A stretch of 64,000 nt of DNA from Variovorax sp. OAS795 (GCF_040546685.1 NZ_JBEPOH010000002.1:310001-374000), one strand, 5' to 3'. Shown: positions 8,573 to 18,024, numbered from the stretch's first letter. Notes: generated by a model from the letters alone, not told the origin. Numbers and translations: made by a program.

Positions 8573-9073
8573 TCAGCCGATGCTGCCCAGGAGCAGGGCC
8601 TGCAGCACGAATCGCCTGTTGTCCGCTGGCGATGCAAGCTCGCCCAGCCGATCGGCGAGGCGGGCCGACGGATGGCTCGCGCAGGCCAGGCCGTCGTAGA
8701 CCGGGATCGCGGCCTCCCTGCCGATCTGGCGCACCACGTCCGCCGCCATGCCCTGGCATTCCACAGCGTCGTAGAACCGGCTCAGGATTTGGCCCGTGTG
8801 CCGGATCTCGCCATGGCCGCCCAGGCTGGAGAGCGCGGGACGGAGGGTCGCCACGTGCGCGCCCAACTCCCGCGCCGCGCGCTGGAACAGCGCCTCGTCC
8901 TCGCTGCCTTCGCAGCAGAAGATCCCGAGATTCTTTCCCTTGAGCTGCAACGGGACATCGCGGCGCAACCATGCGGCCTGGAGCACGCGGGCGCGCTGCA
9001 GCAGGGCGGCCTCGTCCTCGGGCAGCAGGGCCTCGAAGGCCGACGGATCGTGGATGTGGATGGGGAAGCGCAT
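8573..9073 (-). CDS. orphan carbamoyltransferase N-terminal-domain-like protein
   Basis: A 166-residue protein resembling only the carbamoyl-phosphate-binding half of ornithine/aspartate carbamoyltransferases: LKGKNLGIFC, REIGxH-like GAHVATL, GEIRHTGQILSRFYDAVEC and ASHPSARLADRLGEL. The catalytic STRT phosphate loop is replaced by EGSEDEAL, and the ornithine/aspartate-binding second domain is absent; complete enzymes have about 300-340 residues. Catalysis is therefore unlikely, and a binding or structural role is possible. The start is the ATG at 9073 with RBS GGGAG. A perfect FNR/ANR box lies 50 nt upstream, so low-oxygen expression is inferred. Confidence 0.65.
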   Translation of the reverse strand: MRFPIHIHDPSAFEALLPEDEAALLQRARVLQAAWLRRDVPLQLKGKNLGIFCCEGSEDEALFQRAARELGAHVATLRPALSSLGGHGEIRHTGQILSRFYDAVECQGMAADVVRQIGREAAIPVYDGLACASHPSARLADRLGELASPADNRRFVLQALLLGSIG

Positions 9074-9122
9074 GAACTCCCTTGGAGGTCGCTGAAGCCT
9101 AGTTCCGAGCGGGCAGCCGGTG

Positions 9123-9136
9123 TTGATGCAGATCAA
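9123..9136. promoter_or_regulatory. perfect FNR/ANR box
   Basis: TTGATGCAGATCAA matches the FNR/ANR consensus TTGAT-N4-ATCAA in all ten fixed positions. It lies 50 nt before the carbamoyltransferase-like gene (reverse strand) and 152 nt before the divergent Crp/Fnr regulator. The distance suggests activation of the reverse-strand gene under low oxygen, possibly by the neighbouring regulator. Confidence 0.8.
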
Positions 9137-9287
9137 GCCTGCGGGCGGGGCAGGCGCTGTTACGCGCCGGACATGATCCATTCACCGGGCGTTACCTGCC
9201 GACGCCGAGCGTTGTCACTGTGTTGCCGGGCGCTTTCTAGCATCCCTTCATCGACCCCGCGAACACACATCTCCAGGAGCGCTTCAC

Positions 9288-10076
9288 ATGTTCAACCCCG
9301 CCTGCACCGAAACCGCCGCACCCGCCATCACCGGCTTTCTCGCGACGCGCGCGCTGCCGGCCACGGGCAAGGCGGTCCATGAGCGGGCCAGCCAGAAGCT
9401 GGTGGAGACGCAAAAGCTCCTGCAGGAGCGCCTGGCGCCGCAACGTCGCGTGGTGCACGCCGGCGACGTGATCTACCAGTCGGGCGAGCGCTTCGGCAAC
9501 CTGTACATCCTGAACTCGGGCCTGTTCAAGATCGTGAACCTGTCGGCGGACGGCCGCGAGCAGGTGGTGGGCCTCAAGTTCCGCGGCGACTGGCTCGGCT
9601 TCGACGGCATTGCCGGCGGGCACTATTCGTGCGACGCCGTCGCCATGGACACGGGCGAGGTCTGGGTGGTCTCGTACGAATCGCTGCTGGCCGCCTGCCT
9701 CGTGGAGCCCGAGCTGCTGCAGGTGTTCCATACCGCGATGAGCCGCGAGATCTCGCACGACCGCGATTCGCTCATGTCGGTCTGCACGCTGCCGGCGGAT
9801 GCGCGGGTGGCCGACTTCCTGCGCTACTGGGCCGAGTCGCTGGCCGAGCGTGGCATGCGCACGGACCAGATCACGCTGCGCATGACGCGCGCCGAGATCG
9901 GCAACTACCTGGGCATGACGCTGGAGAGCGTGAGCCGGGCGCTGTCGCGTCTGGCGCGCGACAAGGTCATCGAATTTGTCGAGAAGGGGCGCCGCGACGT
10001 GCAGATTCCGGACGTGGGCGCGTTGTCCGCCTTCGTGCAGCGTTGCCTCGCACCGGCGCCCGCGATGCTGCAGTGA
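9288..10076 (+). CDS. Crp/Fnr-family transcriptional regulator
   Basis: A 262-residue regulator. It has a cyclic-nucleotide-binding-type beta-roll (about residues 50-135), a dimer helix, and a C-terminal winged HTH (TRAEIGNYLGMTLESVSRAL). The recognition helix carries E213xxSR217, the FNR-type determinant for TTGAT half-sites. Cysteines are at 6, 115, 137 and 166; the N-terminal Cys cluster that holds the 4Fe-4S cluster in canonical FNR is missing. It could sense through another cofactor (DNR/FixK-like) or be constitutive. The start is the ATG at 9288 with CAGGAG upstream. Confidence 0.88.
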   Translation: MFNPACTETAAPAITGFLATRALPATGKAVHERASQKLVETQKLLQERLAPQRRVVHAGDVIYQSGERFGNLYILNSGLFKIVNLSADGREQVVGLKFRGDWLGFDGIAGGHYSCDAVAMDTGEVWVVSYESLLAACLVEPELLQVFHTAMSREISHDRDSLMSVCTLPADARVADFLRYWAESLAERGMRTDQITLRMTRAEIGNYLGMTLESVSRALSRLARDKVIEFVEKGRRDVQIPDVGALSAFVQRCLAPAPAMLQ

Positions 10077-10301
10077 CGCAAGGCCTCGGCGGACGGCGCA
10101 GTCAGCGCGCATCCGCCGAGACGCAAGATCCAGGTGAACGACCGCATCTTCACGATGAATGGAGGTGCAGTCCGAGGGGCCGAAAAAAATCAGGCCGTTC
10201 GCGCAGCCGCGCTGTAACCGGCGCCGCGCACGCCGCGAACTAGCAAGTGACCGCGCATTCCGGCGTGGTTGCAACCCTCAATCCTCTTTCGGAGTTCATC
10301 C

Positions 10302-10589
10302 ATGATCAACCGTTCCTTTGCGATCACCGCCCTTGCTGTGGGTGCCCTCGCCGCCGGATCCGCCATGGCGCAAGACAAGCCCATGGCCGACAAGATGGCC
10401 ACGATGGAAAAGTGCTACGGCGTCTCGATGGCCGGCAAGAACGATTGCGCGGCAGGACCTGGCACCACCTGTGCGGGCACCTCCAAGGTCGACTACCAGG
10501 CCAACGCCTGGAAGAACGTCCCGGCCGGTACCTGCACCACCATCAAGACACCCAAGGGCATGGGCTCGCTGGAGGCGATGAAGTCCTGA
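10302..10589 (+). CDS. bufA: bufferin-type RiPP precursor (DUF2282)
   Basis: A 95-residue precursor with a Sec signal ([19 protein letters not shown], cleavage near SAMA). The core has four Cys at 38, 49, 57 and 78 in the DUF2282 pattern: [32 protein letters not shown]. Recent work on this family describes copper-binding peptides whose Cys are modified by a DUF692/MNIO enzyme and which are secreted to the periplasm to buffer copper. It is the first gene of a four-gene unit; the RBS GGAG is 8 nt before the ATG. Confidence 0.85.
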   Translation: MINRSFAITALAVGALAAGSAMAQDKPMADKMATMEKCYGVSMAGKNDCAAGPGTTCAGTSKVDYQANAWKNVPAGTCTTIKTPKGMGSLEAMKS

Positions 10590-10614
10590 TCGACGCTGTA
10601 CTTCGTGCGCTGCC

Positions 10615-11457
10615 ATGCCCGACATTCTCTCGGTCGGCCTCGGCCTCAAGCCGGAGCACTACCAAACCGCGCTCGATGCACGGGCCGAGGGCCTTTGGTT
10701 CGAGGTGCATCCCGAGAATTACATGGTGGCGGGCGGCCCTCGCATCGGATGGCTCGAAGCGATCCGCTCGCGCCATCCTGTGTCGCTGCATGGCGTGTCG
10801 CTCTCGCTGGCGAGCGAGGCCGCACCCGATGCCTCGCATCTTGAAAGGCTGGCGGCGCTCGCGCGGCGCATCCAGCCCGCGCTGATCTCGGAGCACCTTG
10901 CGTGGTCCACCTGGAACGGACAGTATTTTCCCGATCTCCTGCCGTTTCAGCGCACCACGACCGCGCTGCATCGCATCGTTGCCAACGTCGCGCGCACGCA
11001 GGACGCGCTGGGCACCGCCATTGCGATCGAGAATCCGTCCCACTACCTGCAGATCGACGGGCACCAATGGGACGAGATCGATTTTCTTGCCGAGCTGTCG
11101 AGGCGCAGCGGCTGCAGGCTGCTGCTCGACGTCAACAACGTGTATGTGTCGGCACGCAACCTCGGCTTTTCCGCCACCGACTGGATCGACCGGTTTCCGC
11201 AGGCGCTGGTCAGCGAAATCCATCTTGCGGGCCACACGGCCGATCCGACGCTGGGCGATGCCTTGCTGATCGATTCGCACGACGCGCCCGTTGCACCCGA
11301 AGTCTGGCAACTGTACCGGCGCTTCATCGAGCGTGCCGGCGCCCGCCCCACGCTGATTGAGCGCGACGGCAACGTTCCAGCCTTTGAGGAGCTCATTGCC
11401 GAACAGGAGCGCGCTGCGGCCGAGTTGCAACGTTCCGCGCAGGAGGCGACGGCATGA
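10615..11457 (+). CDS. bufB: DUF692 multinuclear non-heme iron oxygenase (bufferin maturase)
   Basis: A 280-residue TIM-barrel MNIO enzyme. The iron ligands expected in DUF692 are visible: H59 (SLHGVS), E93/H94 (SEHLAW), E139/N140 (IENPSHY), D172/N174 (LDVNNVYV), E201/H203/H207 (EIHLAGH), D220/H222 (IDSHD) and E249/D251 (IERDG). In characterised homologues the enzyme converts precursor Cys into thiooxazole-type heterocycles. The gene follows bufA by 25 nt and overlaps bufC by 4 nt (ATGA). Confidence 0.9.
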   Translation: MPDILSVGLGLKPEHYQTALDARAEGLWFEVHPENYMVAGGPRIGWLEAIRSRHPVSLHGVSLSLASEAAPDASHLERLAALARRIQPALISEHLAWSTWNGQYFPDLLPFQRTTTALHRIVANVARTQDALGTAIAIENPSHYLQIDGHQWDEIDFLAELSRRSGCRLLLDVNNVYVSARNLGFSATDWIDRFPQALVSEIHLAGHTADPTLGDALLIDSHDAPVAPEVWQLYRRFIERAGARPTLIERDGNVPAFEELIAEQERAAAELQRSAQEATA

Positions 11458-12242
11458 ACACGCCGCACCACACTTTCCAGCAAGCCTTTGCACAGGCCAT
11501 CTTCCATCCTGCGCAAGCCGTGCACCCGGCGGTGCGTAACCTCGCCATGCAGCCGGCCTTTGCGGTGTACCGCAACACGGTGATGAAGGGGTGCATCGAT
11601 GCCTTGCAGGCCAATTTTCCGACCGTTGCGCAGCTGGTGGGCGAGGCGTGGTTTCGCGCCGCCGCCGCGGTCTACGTGGCTGCCCATGCACCCGGCGATG
11701 GCCGCCTGCTGCACTACGGCGGCGGCTTTCCCGAATTCTTGCGCGGCTTCGAACCGGCTGCGGAACTCGTCTACCTGCCCGGTGTCGCCGAGCTCGACAT
11801 CCTCTGGTGCGAAGCCCATGCCGCATCGGATGCACCGGCCGCCGGCGCCGCATGGATCGCGCAACACGCCCCCGACCGGATCGCCGGCCTGGCACTCACG
11901 CCGCATCCGGCCGCCCGCTGGGCCTGGTTTGCCGAGCAGCCGGTCTACAGCATCTGGGAGCGCAACCGCCGGCAGCGTGATGTGGGCGAAGGCCTGGATT
12001 GGCGGGGGGAGGGCGCCTTGCTGACGCGGCCGCACGACGCAGTGATCTGGCACGAGATCACCCAGGCCGGTTGCGCCTTTCTCGACGCTTGTGCCACCGG
12101 TGCGACCCTTGCCGAGGCGGCGGATCGCGCGCTGTCCACCGACCCCGGGGCCGACATCTCTGCCATCTTCGCCGCGCTGCTGCGCGCCGGCGCCTTCACG
12201 GGCACATCTGCATCGTCCGCATCCAACGAAAGAGCACCATGA
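11454..12242 (+). CDS. bufC: DUF2063 partner protein of the MNIO maturase
   Basis: A 262-residue soluble protein. The DUF2063 N-terminal domain ([37 protein letters not shown]) is thought to bind the precursor leader or signal region and present it to the DUF692 enzyme. The C-terminal half has the winged, RRE-like layout seen in the family. Both gene boundaries overlap neighbours by ATGA, so translation is coupled. Some annotations name this domain only as 'putative DNA-binding'; in this operon the maturation-partner role is more likely. Confidence 0.85.
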   Translation: MNTPHHTFQQAFAQAIFHPAQAVHPAVRNLAMQPAFAVYRNTVMKGCIDALQANFPTVAQLVGEAWFRAAAAVYVAAHAPGDGRLLHYGGGFPEFLRGFEPAAELVYLPGVAELDILWCEAHAASDAPAAGAAWIAQHAPDRIAGLALTPHPAARWAWFAEQPVYSIWERNRRQRDVGEGLDWRGEGALLTRPHDAVIWHEITQAGCAFLDACATGATLAEAADRALSTDPGADISAIFAALLRAGAFTGTSASSASNERAP

Positions 12243-12724
12243 GCACCCCTCTTCAAGTCCCCGCGTCGATCCAGGGCGACCCGCATCACGGTCTTCGTGC
12301 ACGCTGGAATGCGGTGGCCGAGCGCCTCACGCACCTCGTGGCCCATGACGCGCTGGCATTGGCCACGCGCGTGGGCGTGGCGGCCATCTTCTTCTATTCC
12401 GGCCGCACCAAGGTCCAGGGCTTCCTGACCCTGACCGACAGCGCCTACGAGCTGTTCCGCACCGAGTACAAGTTGCCCTTGGTGCCGCCGGAGATCGCCG
12501 CGCACCTGGCGGCCTACTCGGAGCACCTGTTTCCGCTGCTGCTGGTGCTGGGCATCTTCACGCGCCTGTCCGCGCTGGCCTTGCTGGGCATGACGCTGGT
12601 GATCCAGGTCTTCGTCTACCCGGACGCATGGCCGACGCATCTCTCGTGGGCCGCGTTGCTGCTTTACCTGGTCGGCCGCGGCGGCGGCCGGCTGTCGCTC
12701 GACCACGCGCTGGGAATACATTGA
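12239..12724 (+). CDS. DoxX-family membrane protein of the bufferin operon
   Basis: A 161-residue DoxX-like protein with four predicted membrane helices (starting near [55 protein letters not shown] and [12 protein letters not shown]). The start ATG overlaps the bufC stop. DoxX proteins are the usual fourth gene of DUF2282/DUF692/DUF2063 operons; the function is unproven, perhaps redox support or membrane anchoring of the pathway. Confidence 0.88.
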   Translation: MSTPLQVPASIQGDPHHGLRARWNAVAERLTHLVAHDALALATRVGVAAIFFYSGRTKVQGFLTLTDSAYELFRTEYKLPLVPPEIAAHLAAYSEHLFPLLLVLGIFTRLSALALLGMTLVIQVFVYPDAWPTHLSWAALLLYLVGRGGGRLSLDHALGIH

Positions 12725-12801
12725 CGCGGGATGAGTCACCTGCGAGCGGCCCCGGGCTTCCACCCTGTTGAAACCGGCGCGCCTTGCCTATATTGGGCGC
12801 G

Positions 12802-13608
12802 ATGCCCTCCACCTGGTTTCTCGACACGCCACCCGCCGGCCAGTTGCTGGACGCCGGGGCCGTCGCGCATCTGCTCGATGCCGGCAGCGAGCAGGCCCCC
12901 GCGCTCGACATGCTGGACTTCATCAACCAGGTGGTGCCGGTCGAATACATCTCGCTCGTCGAATACATCGACGGCGTTCCGTCGCAGGTCGAAGGGCATG
13001 CGGCCGGGCGGCATCACAACATCACGGCGGAGTGCTTCGCGCTGTACAAGAAGCGCTTCCGGCGTGCGGACGACATCACGCGCCTGGCCACGCGCATGAG
13101 CGCGGAAGCGCCGTCCGATGCGCCCGTGACCGCCTTGCTGTACGACCTGGCCGACATTCCCGACCCGGCCTGGCGCGAGCAGATCTTCGTCGACCGCAAG
13201 CTGACCGGGCGGCTGAGCTTTCTCTACACGCCGGTGCCCCGCACGGTCTTCGCCATCCACCTGTACCGCAACCGCCAGAACGGAAGCTTCGGCGAATCGG
13301 ACGTGGCGCGCCTGCTCGGGCTCGCGCCGCTGCTGAAGCGGGCGCACCGCAACGCGCTCTTTGCAGAGCGCGCATCGGCCGATACGCCGCTGCGCGTGGC
13401 GAACATCGAGCGCACGCTGCAGCGCACCGCGCCGCAGCTCTCGGCGCGCGAGCGCGAGGTGTGCGCGCGCATTGCGTGCGGCATCGGCGCCGACGGCATT
13501 GCGGCCGACCTGGGCGTGGCCGCCTCGACCGTGATGACCTTGCGCAAGCGCGCGTACCTCAAGCTGTCGATCCACGGCCGCCAGCAGCTGCTGCGCTTCA
13601 CCCACTAG
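12802..13608 (+). CDS. LuxR-type (GerE HTH) transcriptional regulator
   Basis: A 268-residue protein. The C-terminal GerE-type HTH is clear (LSAREREVCARIACGIGADG, ADLGVAASTVMTLRKRAYLK). The N-terminal 190 residues have no recognisable autoinducer-binding or receiver motif and are probably a ligand-binding domain. The start is the ATG at 12802 (MPSTWFLD); an in-frame TTG 18 nt upstream is less likely. It lies 88 nt before the Rieske oxygenase on the same strand and may control it. Confidence 0.82.
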   Translation: MPSTWFLDTPPAGQLLDAGAVAHLLDAGSEQAPALDMLDFINQVVPVEYISLVEYIDGVPSQVEGHAAGRHHNITAECFALYKKRFRRADDITRLATRMSAEAPSDAPVTALLYDLADIPDPAWREQIFVDRKLTGRLSFLYTPVPRTVFAIHLYRNRQNGSFGESDVARLLGLAPLLKRAHRNALFAERASADTPLRVANIERTLQRTAPQLSAREREVCARIACGIGADGIAADLGVAASTVMTLRKRAYLKLSIHGRQQLLRFTH

Positions 13609-13696
13609 GGAATCGCCCGGAGGCTTTTGTACCCTTCGGCGGGGACAGACGCAAAGACCGCGAATTCCTACAGTGCCTGGACTCTTGGAGACAGGC

Positions 13697-14722
13697 ATGT
13701 GGGTTCGAAATTGCTGGTACGTCATTGCGTGGGATCACGAGATATCCGCCGCTGCGCTGTTCACGCGCACGGTGCTCGACGAGCCGATCCTGGTCTACCG
13801 GACCGAGGGCGGCGAACTCGTCGCACTGCAGGACCGCTGCTGCCATCGGCATGCACCGCTGTCGCGCGGCCGCAAGGAAGGCGACTGCGTGCGCTGCGGC
13901 TACCACGGCCTCAAATTTGCGCCCGACGGCGCGTGCGTGGAGGCGCCCGGGCTCGCCAGCATCCCCGTGAAGGTGCGCGTGCGGACCTATCCCGTGGTCT
14001 CGCACAACCGGTGGGTGTTCGTCTGGATGGGCGATCCGGCACTGGCGGACCGGGCGCTGCTGCCCGACAACTTCTCGTGCGACCACCCCGACTGGCGCTA
14101 CAGGCCCGGCTACGTGCACTACGACACGTCCTACCTTCTGGTGTGCGACAACCTGCTGGATTTTTCGCACCTGAGCTACGTGCACGAAGGCACCCTCGGC
14201 GGGTCGACCGCCATCGCGCAGGCCGTGCCGAAGATCGAGAGAGTGCCGCGCGGCATCCGCGTGACGCGGCACGTGCCCGACGTTCCGCCGTCGCCGTTCT
14301 GGAAGTCGTTCCAGCGCTTCGACAGCAATGTCGACCGCTACTTCATCTATGACTTCGTGCTGCCCGGCACCTTGCTGATGAAGTCCGGCGGCGCGCCGGT
14401 GGGGCAGGCCGAAGGCGACCTGCGCGGCGGCGTCCAGCTGCACAGCTGCCAGGCGCTCACGCCCGAGACGGAAACCACCACCCACTACTTCTTCCAGCAG
14501 TCGCACCGCAGCAGCATCGCCGACCCCGCGGTCACCGAGACCATCTACCGCGGCCTCGTGACGGCGTTCGAGGAAGACCGCGAAACCATCACCGCCCAGT
14601 ACCGGAACATCGACGAGGGCGTGCCGATGATGCCGCTGGCGATGGATGCCGCGCTGGTCCAGTTCCGCCGCCTGCTGCAGCAGGAAGTCGAGCGCGAGCA
14701 GGGCAGGGCGAATGCGAACTGA
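13697..14722 (+). CDS. Rieske non-heme iron oxygenase, VanA-like
   Basis: A 341-residue aromatic-ring or O-demethylating oxygenase of the vanillate-demethylase type. The Rieske ligands are C48/H50 (RCCHRHAPLS) and C67/H70 (RCGYHGLKF). The mononuclear iron site is NLLDFSHLSYVHEGTLGG with the D...H...H pattern. The start is the ATG at 13697, preceded by TTGGAGACAGGC; a GTG 24 nt upstream is possible. No reductase gene is adjacent, so the electron donor must be elsewhere. A Bug protein follows and may supply the substrate. Confidence 0.88.
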   Translation: MWVRNCWYVIAWDHEISAAALFTRTVLDEPILVYRTEGGELVALQDRCCHRHAPLSRGRKEGDCVRCGYHGLKFAPDGACVEAPGLASIPVKVRVRTYPVVSHNRWVFVWMGDPALADRALLPDNFSCDHPDWRYRPGYVHYDTSYLLVCDNLLDFSHLSYVHEGTLGGSTAIAQAVPKIERVPRGIRVTRHVPDVPPSPFWKSFQRFDSNVDRYFIYDFVLPGTLLMKSGGAPVGQAEGDLRGGVQLHSCQALTPETETTTHYFFQQSHRSSIADPAVTETIYRGLVTAFEEDRETITAQYRNIDEGVPMMPLAMDAALVQFRRLLQQEVEREQGRANAN

Positions 14723-14756
14723 ACCCCATTCCAAACACAAGACGAAGGAACCTCCG

Positions 14757-15734
14757 ATGCGCCGCCATTTTCTCGCCATGGGTTTCGCCATGCTCGCCGG
14801 GCTGCCGCTCGCGAGCCAGGCGCAGGCAACGTTCCCGAACAAGCCGATCCGCGTCGTCGTGACGAACCAGGCCGGCGGGGCCAGCGACTTCGTTGCGCGC
14901 CTGGTCGGCGAGCATGCCGCCAAGCTGCTGGGCCAGCCCATGGTCATCGACAACCGCGCCGGCGCGAATGGCGCCGTGGGGCTGGGCGAGGTGGCGCGGG
15001 CCGCGCCCGACGGCTACACCATCGCGGTCACGCTCGGCGATTCGCTCATCAACAACGTCGCGCTCTACAAGACGTTGCCCTACGACCCGCAGCGCGACTT
15101 CGTCTTTCTCACGCAGGTGGTGCGCAGCCCCGCCATCCTTTCGGCCAACCTCGAACTCGGCGTGAAGGGGATGGACGACTTCCGCAAGCTGGCCGCCCGG
15201 CCGGACCAGAAGCTCAGCTATGGCACCTGGGGCCCGGGAGGCCTCGGCCACCTGGCGGGCGAGGCGCTCAACCGCAAGCTCGATGCACGCATGGTCCATG
15301 TGCCTCAGCGCGGAGAGGCACCGGTGATGGCCGACCTGTTGAGCAACACCGTGAGCATCGGCCTCACTTCCGCGGGCCTTGCGCGGCAGCACGTGCAGGC
15401 CGGCAAGATCGTTCCACTGGCCATCATGGGGCGTGAGCGCTCGGCCGTGCTGCCGCAGGTGCCCACCATGCGCGAGCTCGGCTTCGACGACCCGCTGTTC
15501 GAGGCCGCCGTGTGGATCGCCTTCGTCGCGCCGGCCAAGACGCCGCCCGCGGCCATCGAGCGGCTGACCGTCGCGCTGCGCACCGCGGCAGCGAACGCCG
15601 ATGTCCAGGCGCGCATGGCCGAGCGCGGACTGGAAATGCTCAACACCACGCCGGAGCAGTTCACGGCGAACTACAAGCGCGACTTCGACGTCATCACCCG
15701 GCGGATGCGGGAGTTCGGGATCGAGGCGCAGTAG
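14757..15734 (+). CDS. Bug/TctC-family periplasmic binding protein
   Basis: A 325-residue protein with a signal peptide (MRRHFLAMGFAMLAGLPLAS, cleavage after SQAQA). Family core: FPNKPIRVVVTNQAGGASD, VIDNRAGANGAVG and AAPDGYTI. The gap to the Rieske oxygenase gene is 34 nt, so the two are probably one transcript. The inferred ligand is the aromatic substrate of that enzyme. Confidence 0.9.
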   Translation: MRRHFLAMGFAMLAGLPLASQAQATFPNKPIRVVVTNQAGGASDFVARLVGEHAAKLLGQPMVIDNRAGANGAVGLGEVARAAPDGYTIAVTLGDSLINNVALYKTLPYDPQRDFVFLTQVVRSPAILSANLELGVKGMDDFRKLAARPDQKLSYGTWGPGGLGHLAGEALNRKLDARMVHVPQRGEAPVMADLLSNTVSIGLTSAGLARQHVQAGKIVPLAIMGRERSAVLPQVPTMRELGFDDPLFEAAVWIAFVAPAKTPPAAIERLTVALRTAAANADVQARMAERGLEMLNTTPEQFTANYKRDFDVITRRMREFGIEAQ

Positions 15735-15821
15735 GGATCGCGTGCGCCGCCGCAAAAAATCCTACCCGGCTGCGCTGCACTCACCTACAGTCAGCTCCTA
15801 CAACTACAAGGAGCTCCCGTG

Positions 15822-16298
15822 ATGAAAGCAATCTCATGTTCGCTTTTTGCCGCGGGCGTCTTGCTTGCGGGATGCGCCTCGAATCCACCCGGTTCCGCCT
15901 CTGCGCGGACCGAAGCCTGCAAGGCAAGCAGCGAGCAGGAAGTTGCCGCGCTGTTCGACCGCTGGAATCAGTCCTTGCAAACCGGCGAAGCGCGCAAGGT
16001 GGTCGCAAACTACGCGGAAAAATCGGTCCTGCTGGCCACTGTTTCCAACACCCCGCGTCTCGATCCGGCGCAAAAGCAGGACTACTTCGAGCACTTCCTG
16101 GAGAACCGGCCCTTCGGCCGCATCGACTCCAGGACCATAGAGATCGGGTGCAACACGGCGGTCGATGCCGGGCTGTACACCTTCACCTTCGCCAAGACGG
16201 GCGCAGTCGTCAAGGCGCGTTACACCTACACGTACCGGTGGAACGGCAGCCAATGGCTGATCACCAGCCACCATTCTTCGGCGATGCCGGAGAAATAG
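15822..16298 (+). CDS. NTF2-like (SgcJ/EcaC type) lipoprotein
   Basis: A 158-residue protein with a lipobox signal (VLLAGCAS, Cys at about residue 18) and then an NTF2/SnoaL-like alpha+beta domain: VAALFDRWNQSLQTGEARKV, YTFTFAKTG, YRWNGSQWLITSHHSS. The domain matches DUF4440/SgcJ-type proteins of unknown ligand. The start is the ATG at 15822; the GTG directly before it is in frame. The upstream CAAGGAGCT is the RBS. Confidence 0.8.
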   Translation: MKAISCSLFAAGVLLAGCASNPPGSASARTEACKASSEQEVAALFDRWNQSLQTGEARKVVANYAEKSVLLATVSNTPRLDPAQKQDYFEHFLENRPFGRIDSRTIEIGCNTAVDAGLYTFTFAKTGAVVKARYTYTYRWNGSQWLITSHHSSAMPEK

Positions 16299-16404
16299 GA
16301 CGCACGTCGTACAGCGGCGTCAGCCAGAAAACGATCTGGGTCTCTCTCTCACGAATAAACGTCAATTATCTCTGTGACGCATAAACGGCGAATACCAGGA
16401 TCGA

Positions 16405-18024
16405 TCAAGGCCTGAGCTCCCGAAACAGGTCGCGCCCCAGCACCGCGCTGGCCGCGACCAGTCCCCCCACCATCGCACCGCTGACCCCCGCGACGGCCAC
16501 GTCCTGGCCGCTGAAGTACAAGCCCTCCACCGGCGCATGGGCGCGCATCCAGCGCTGGGCGAAGCGCTTTGGTGTCTGCTCGAAGCCCATGAAGTTGCCT
16601 TGCGTGCGGTTGAGAAAATGATTGAAGCTCAGCGGCGTGGCCAGCTCGGCATGGGCCACGCGCCCCTGGATCTGCGGAAAACGGCGCGTGGCCTCGGCCA
16701 GCAGGTGTTCGGCAAGCCCTGCCTTCATGTCGTCGTACGCGCCGCCGCGCCGCATCCACTCGGTGCCCGCGAAGCGCTCGAACACGGACCAGTCGGTGAG
16801 GCCGCAGATGTCCATGGTGCTGCGGCCGGGGTAGCGCTGCGCCCAACTCGGGTCGCGCAGCGAAGGGTGCGTGATGAAGTAAAGCGGCATGGCCTCGCCC
16901 GCGGGATCGGCCTTGTAGCGCGCGAGGTTGCCCGTGAGGTCGTTGCCCGGGTGGACCCACAGGTTGGCCGGGTGGATGTCGAGCTCGCCGTTGCCCGCGT
17001 CCAGTCCGATGTTCAGCACGGCAAAGCATTGGGTCGTTCCCAGGGCGTTGCTGGCTTGCGCGAGTGGCCCGGCCAATTCCGGATCGGCATGGGCCAGCAG
17101 CGGCAAGGTCTGCGCGATGCCGATCGAGCTGACCACGCGGCGCGCCTCGATGGCGCTGCCGTCGGCGGTCACCACGCCCGTCACTCGGCCTGCGTGCATC
17201 TTCAGGCCCACGACGTCGGCGGCCACCAGGCAGGCGCCGCCGGCGGCACGCACCGTCTCCGCCATGGCCTCGGCAATGCGCGGCGCGCCGCCCACGGGAT
17301 AGCTCGCGCCATCGATGTAGTGGTGGAAGACCATCGCATGGATGGCGAAGGAGGCCTCGGCGGGCGAGTTGCAGTAGTCGCCATAGTTGCCGCACCAGAC
17401 GGCCTTGAGCTCGGCATTGCCGGTCAGTTCGTCGAGCACCTCCAGCACGGTGCGCTGCGAGTAGGCGCCGAACGCCGCCTGCGGTGCGCTGGCCGAGGCA
17501 TCGGACACGCGCAGCGGCAGCGCACGCTCGCCGAAGAACGCCTTGGCCGCGCGATTCGCATCGACCACCAGTTCCACATAGCGGTCGATGGCCGCGGCCT
17601 CGTGCGGGAAGTACGTTTTCAGCTGCTCCTTGTAGGCCTCGGCGCCCGCCACGTGGTCGTAGCTGCGCTCGCCCACGACGATGCGGTTGTAGACCGCCGG
17701 CATCGGCGCCCACGCGAGCTGCCCGCGCGAGACCTTGTCGAACAGGCGGTACAGGCCGCTGGTCTTGCGGTGCACCTCGCCCATGTAGTGCAGGCCCACG
17801 TCCCATTCGAAGCCCTTGCGCGTGAATGACTGCAGGCAGCCGCCCAGCACCGCGTGGCGTTCCAGCACGAGCACGCGCTGGCCGTCCAGCGCCAGCAGCG
17901 CGGCGGTGGTCAGGCCGCCGGCGCCCGAACCGATCACGATGGTGTCGAAGCGGCCATTCAGTTCGCCGCGGTCACGCGCCCGCTTGAAGCTCAGGTCGGG
18001 GGTGTTGTTCATCGGGTGATCCAT
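16405..18024 (-). CDS. FAD-dependent phytoene-desaturase-like oxidoreductase
   Basis: A 539-residue COG1233-type flavoprotein. The N-terminal dinucleotide fold carries VIGSGAGGLTTAALLALDG and the ERHAVLGGCLQSF continuation. The C-terminal FAD-contact motif is seen in YFSGQDVAVAGVSGAMVGG. The family includes carotenoid desaturases/isomerases and retinol saturase-like enzymes, but no carotenoid gene is nearby. It starts 1 nt after the TauD gene stop (ATG 18024; an ATG at 18012 is the alternative). The substrate may be a product or relative of that dioxygenase's substrate. Confidence 0.82.
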   Translation of the reverse strand: MDHPMNNTPDLSFKRARDRGELNGRFDTIVIGSGAGGLTTAALLALDGQRVLVLERHAVLGGCLQSFTRKGFEWDVGLHYMGEVHRKTSGLYRLFDKVSRGQLAWAPMPAVYNRIVVGERSYDHVAGAEAYKEQLKTYFPHEAAAIDRYVELVVDANRAAKAFFGERALPLRVSDASASAPQAAFGAYSQRTVLEVLDELTGNAELKAVWCGNYGDYCNSPAEASFAIHAMVFHHYIDGASYPVGGAPRIAEAMAETVRAAGGACLVAADVVGLKMHAGRVTGVVTADGSAIEARRVVSSIGIAQTLPLLAHADPELAGPLAQASNALGTTQCFAVLNIGLDAGNGELDIHPANLWVHPGNDLTGNLARYKADPAGEAMPLYFITHPSLRDPSWAQRYPGRSTMDICGLTDWSVFERFAGTEWMRRGGAYDDMKAGLAEHLLAEATRRFPQIQGRVAHAELATPLSFNHFLNRTQGNFMGFEQTPKRFAQRWMRAHAPVEGLYFSGQDVAVAGVSGAMVGGLVAASAVLGRDLFRELRP

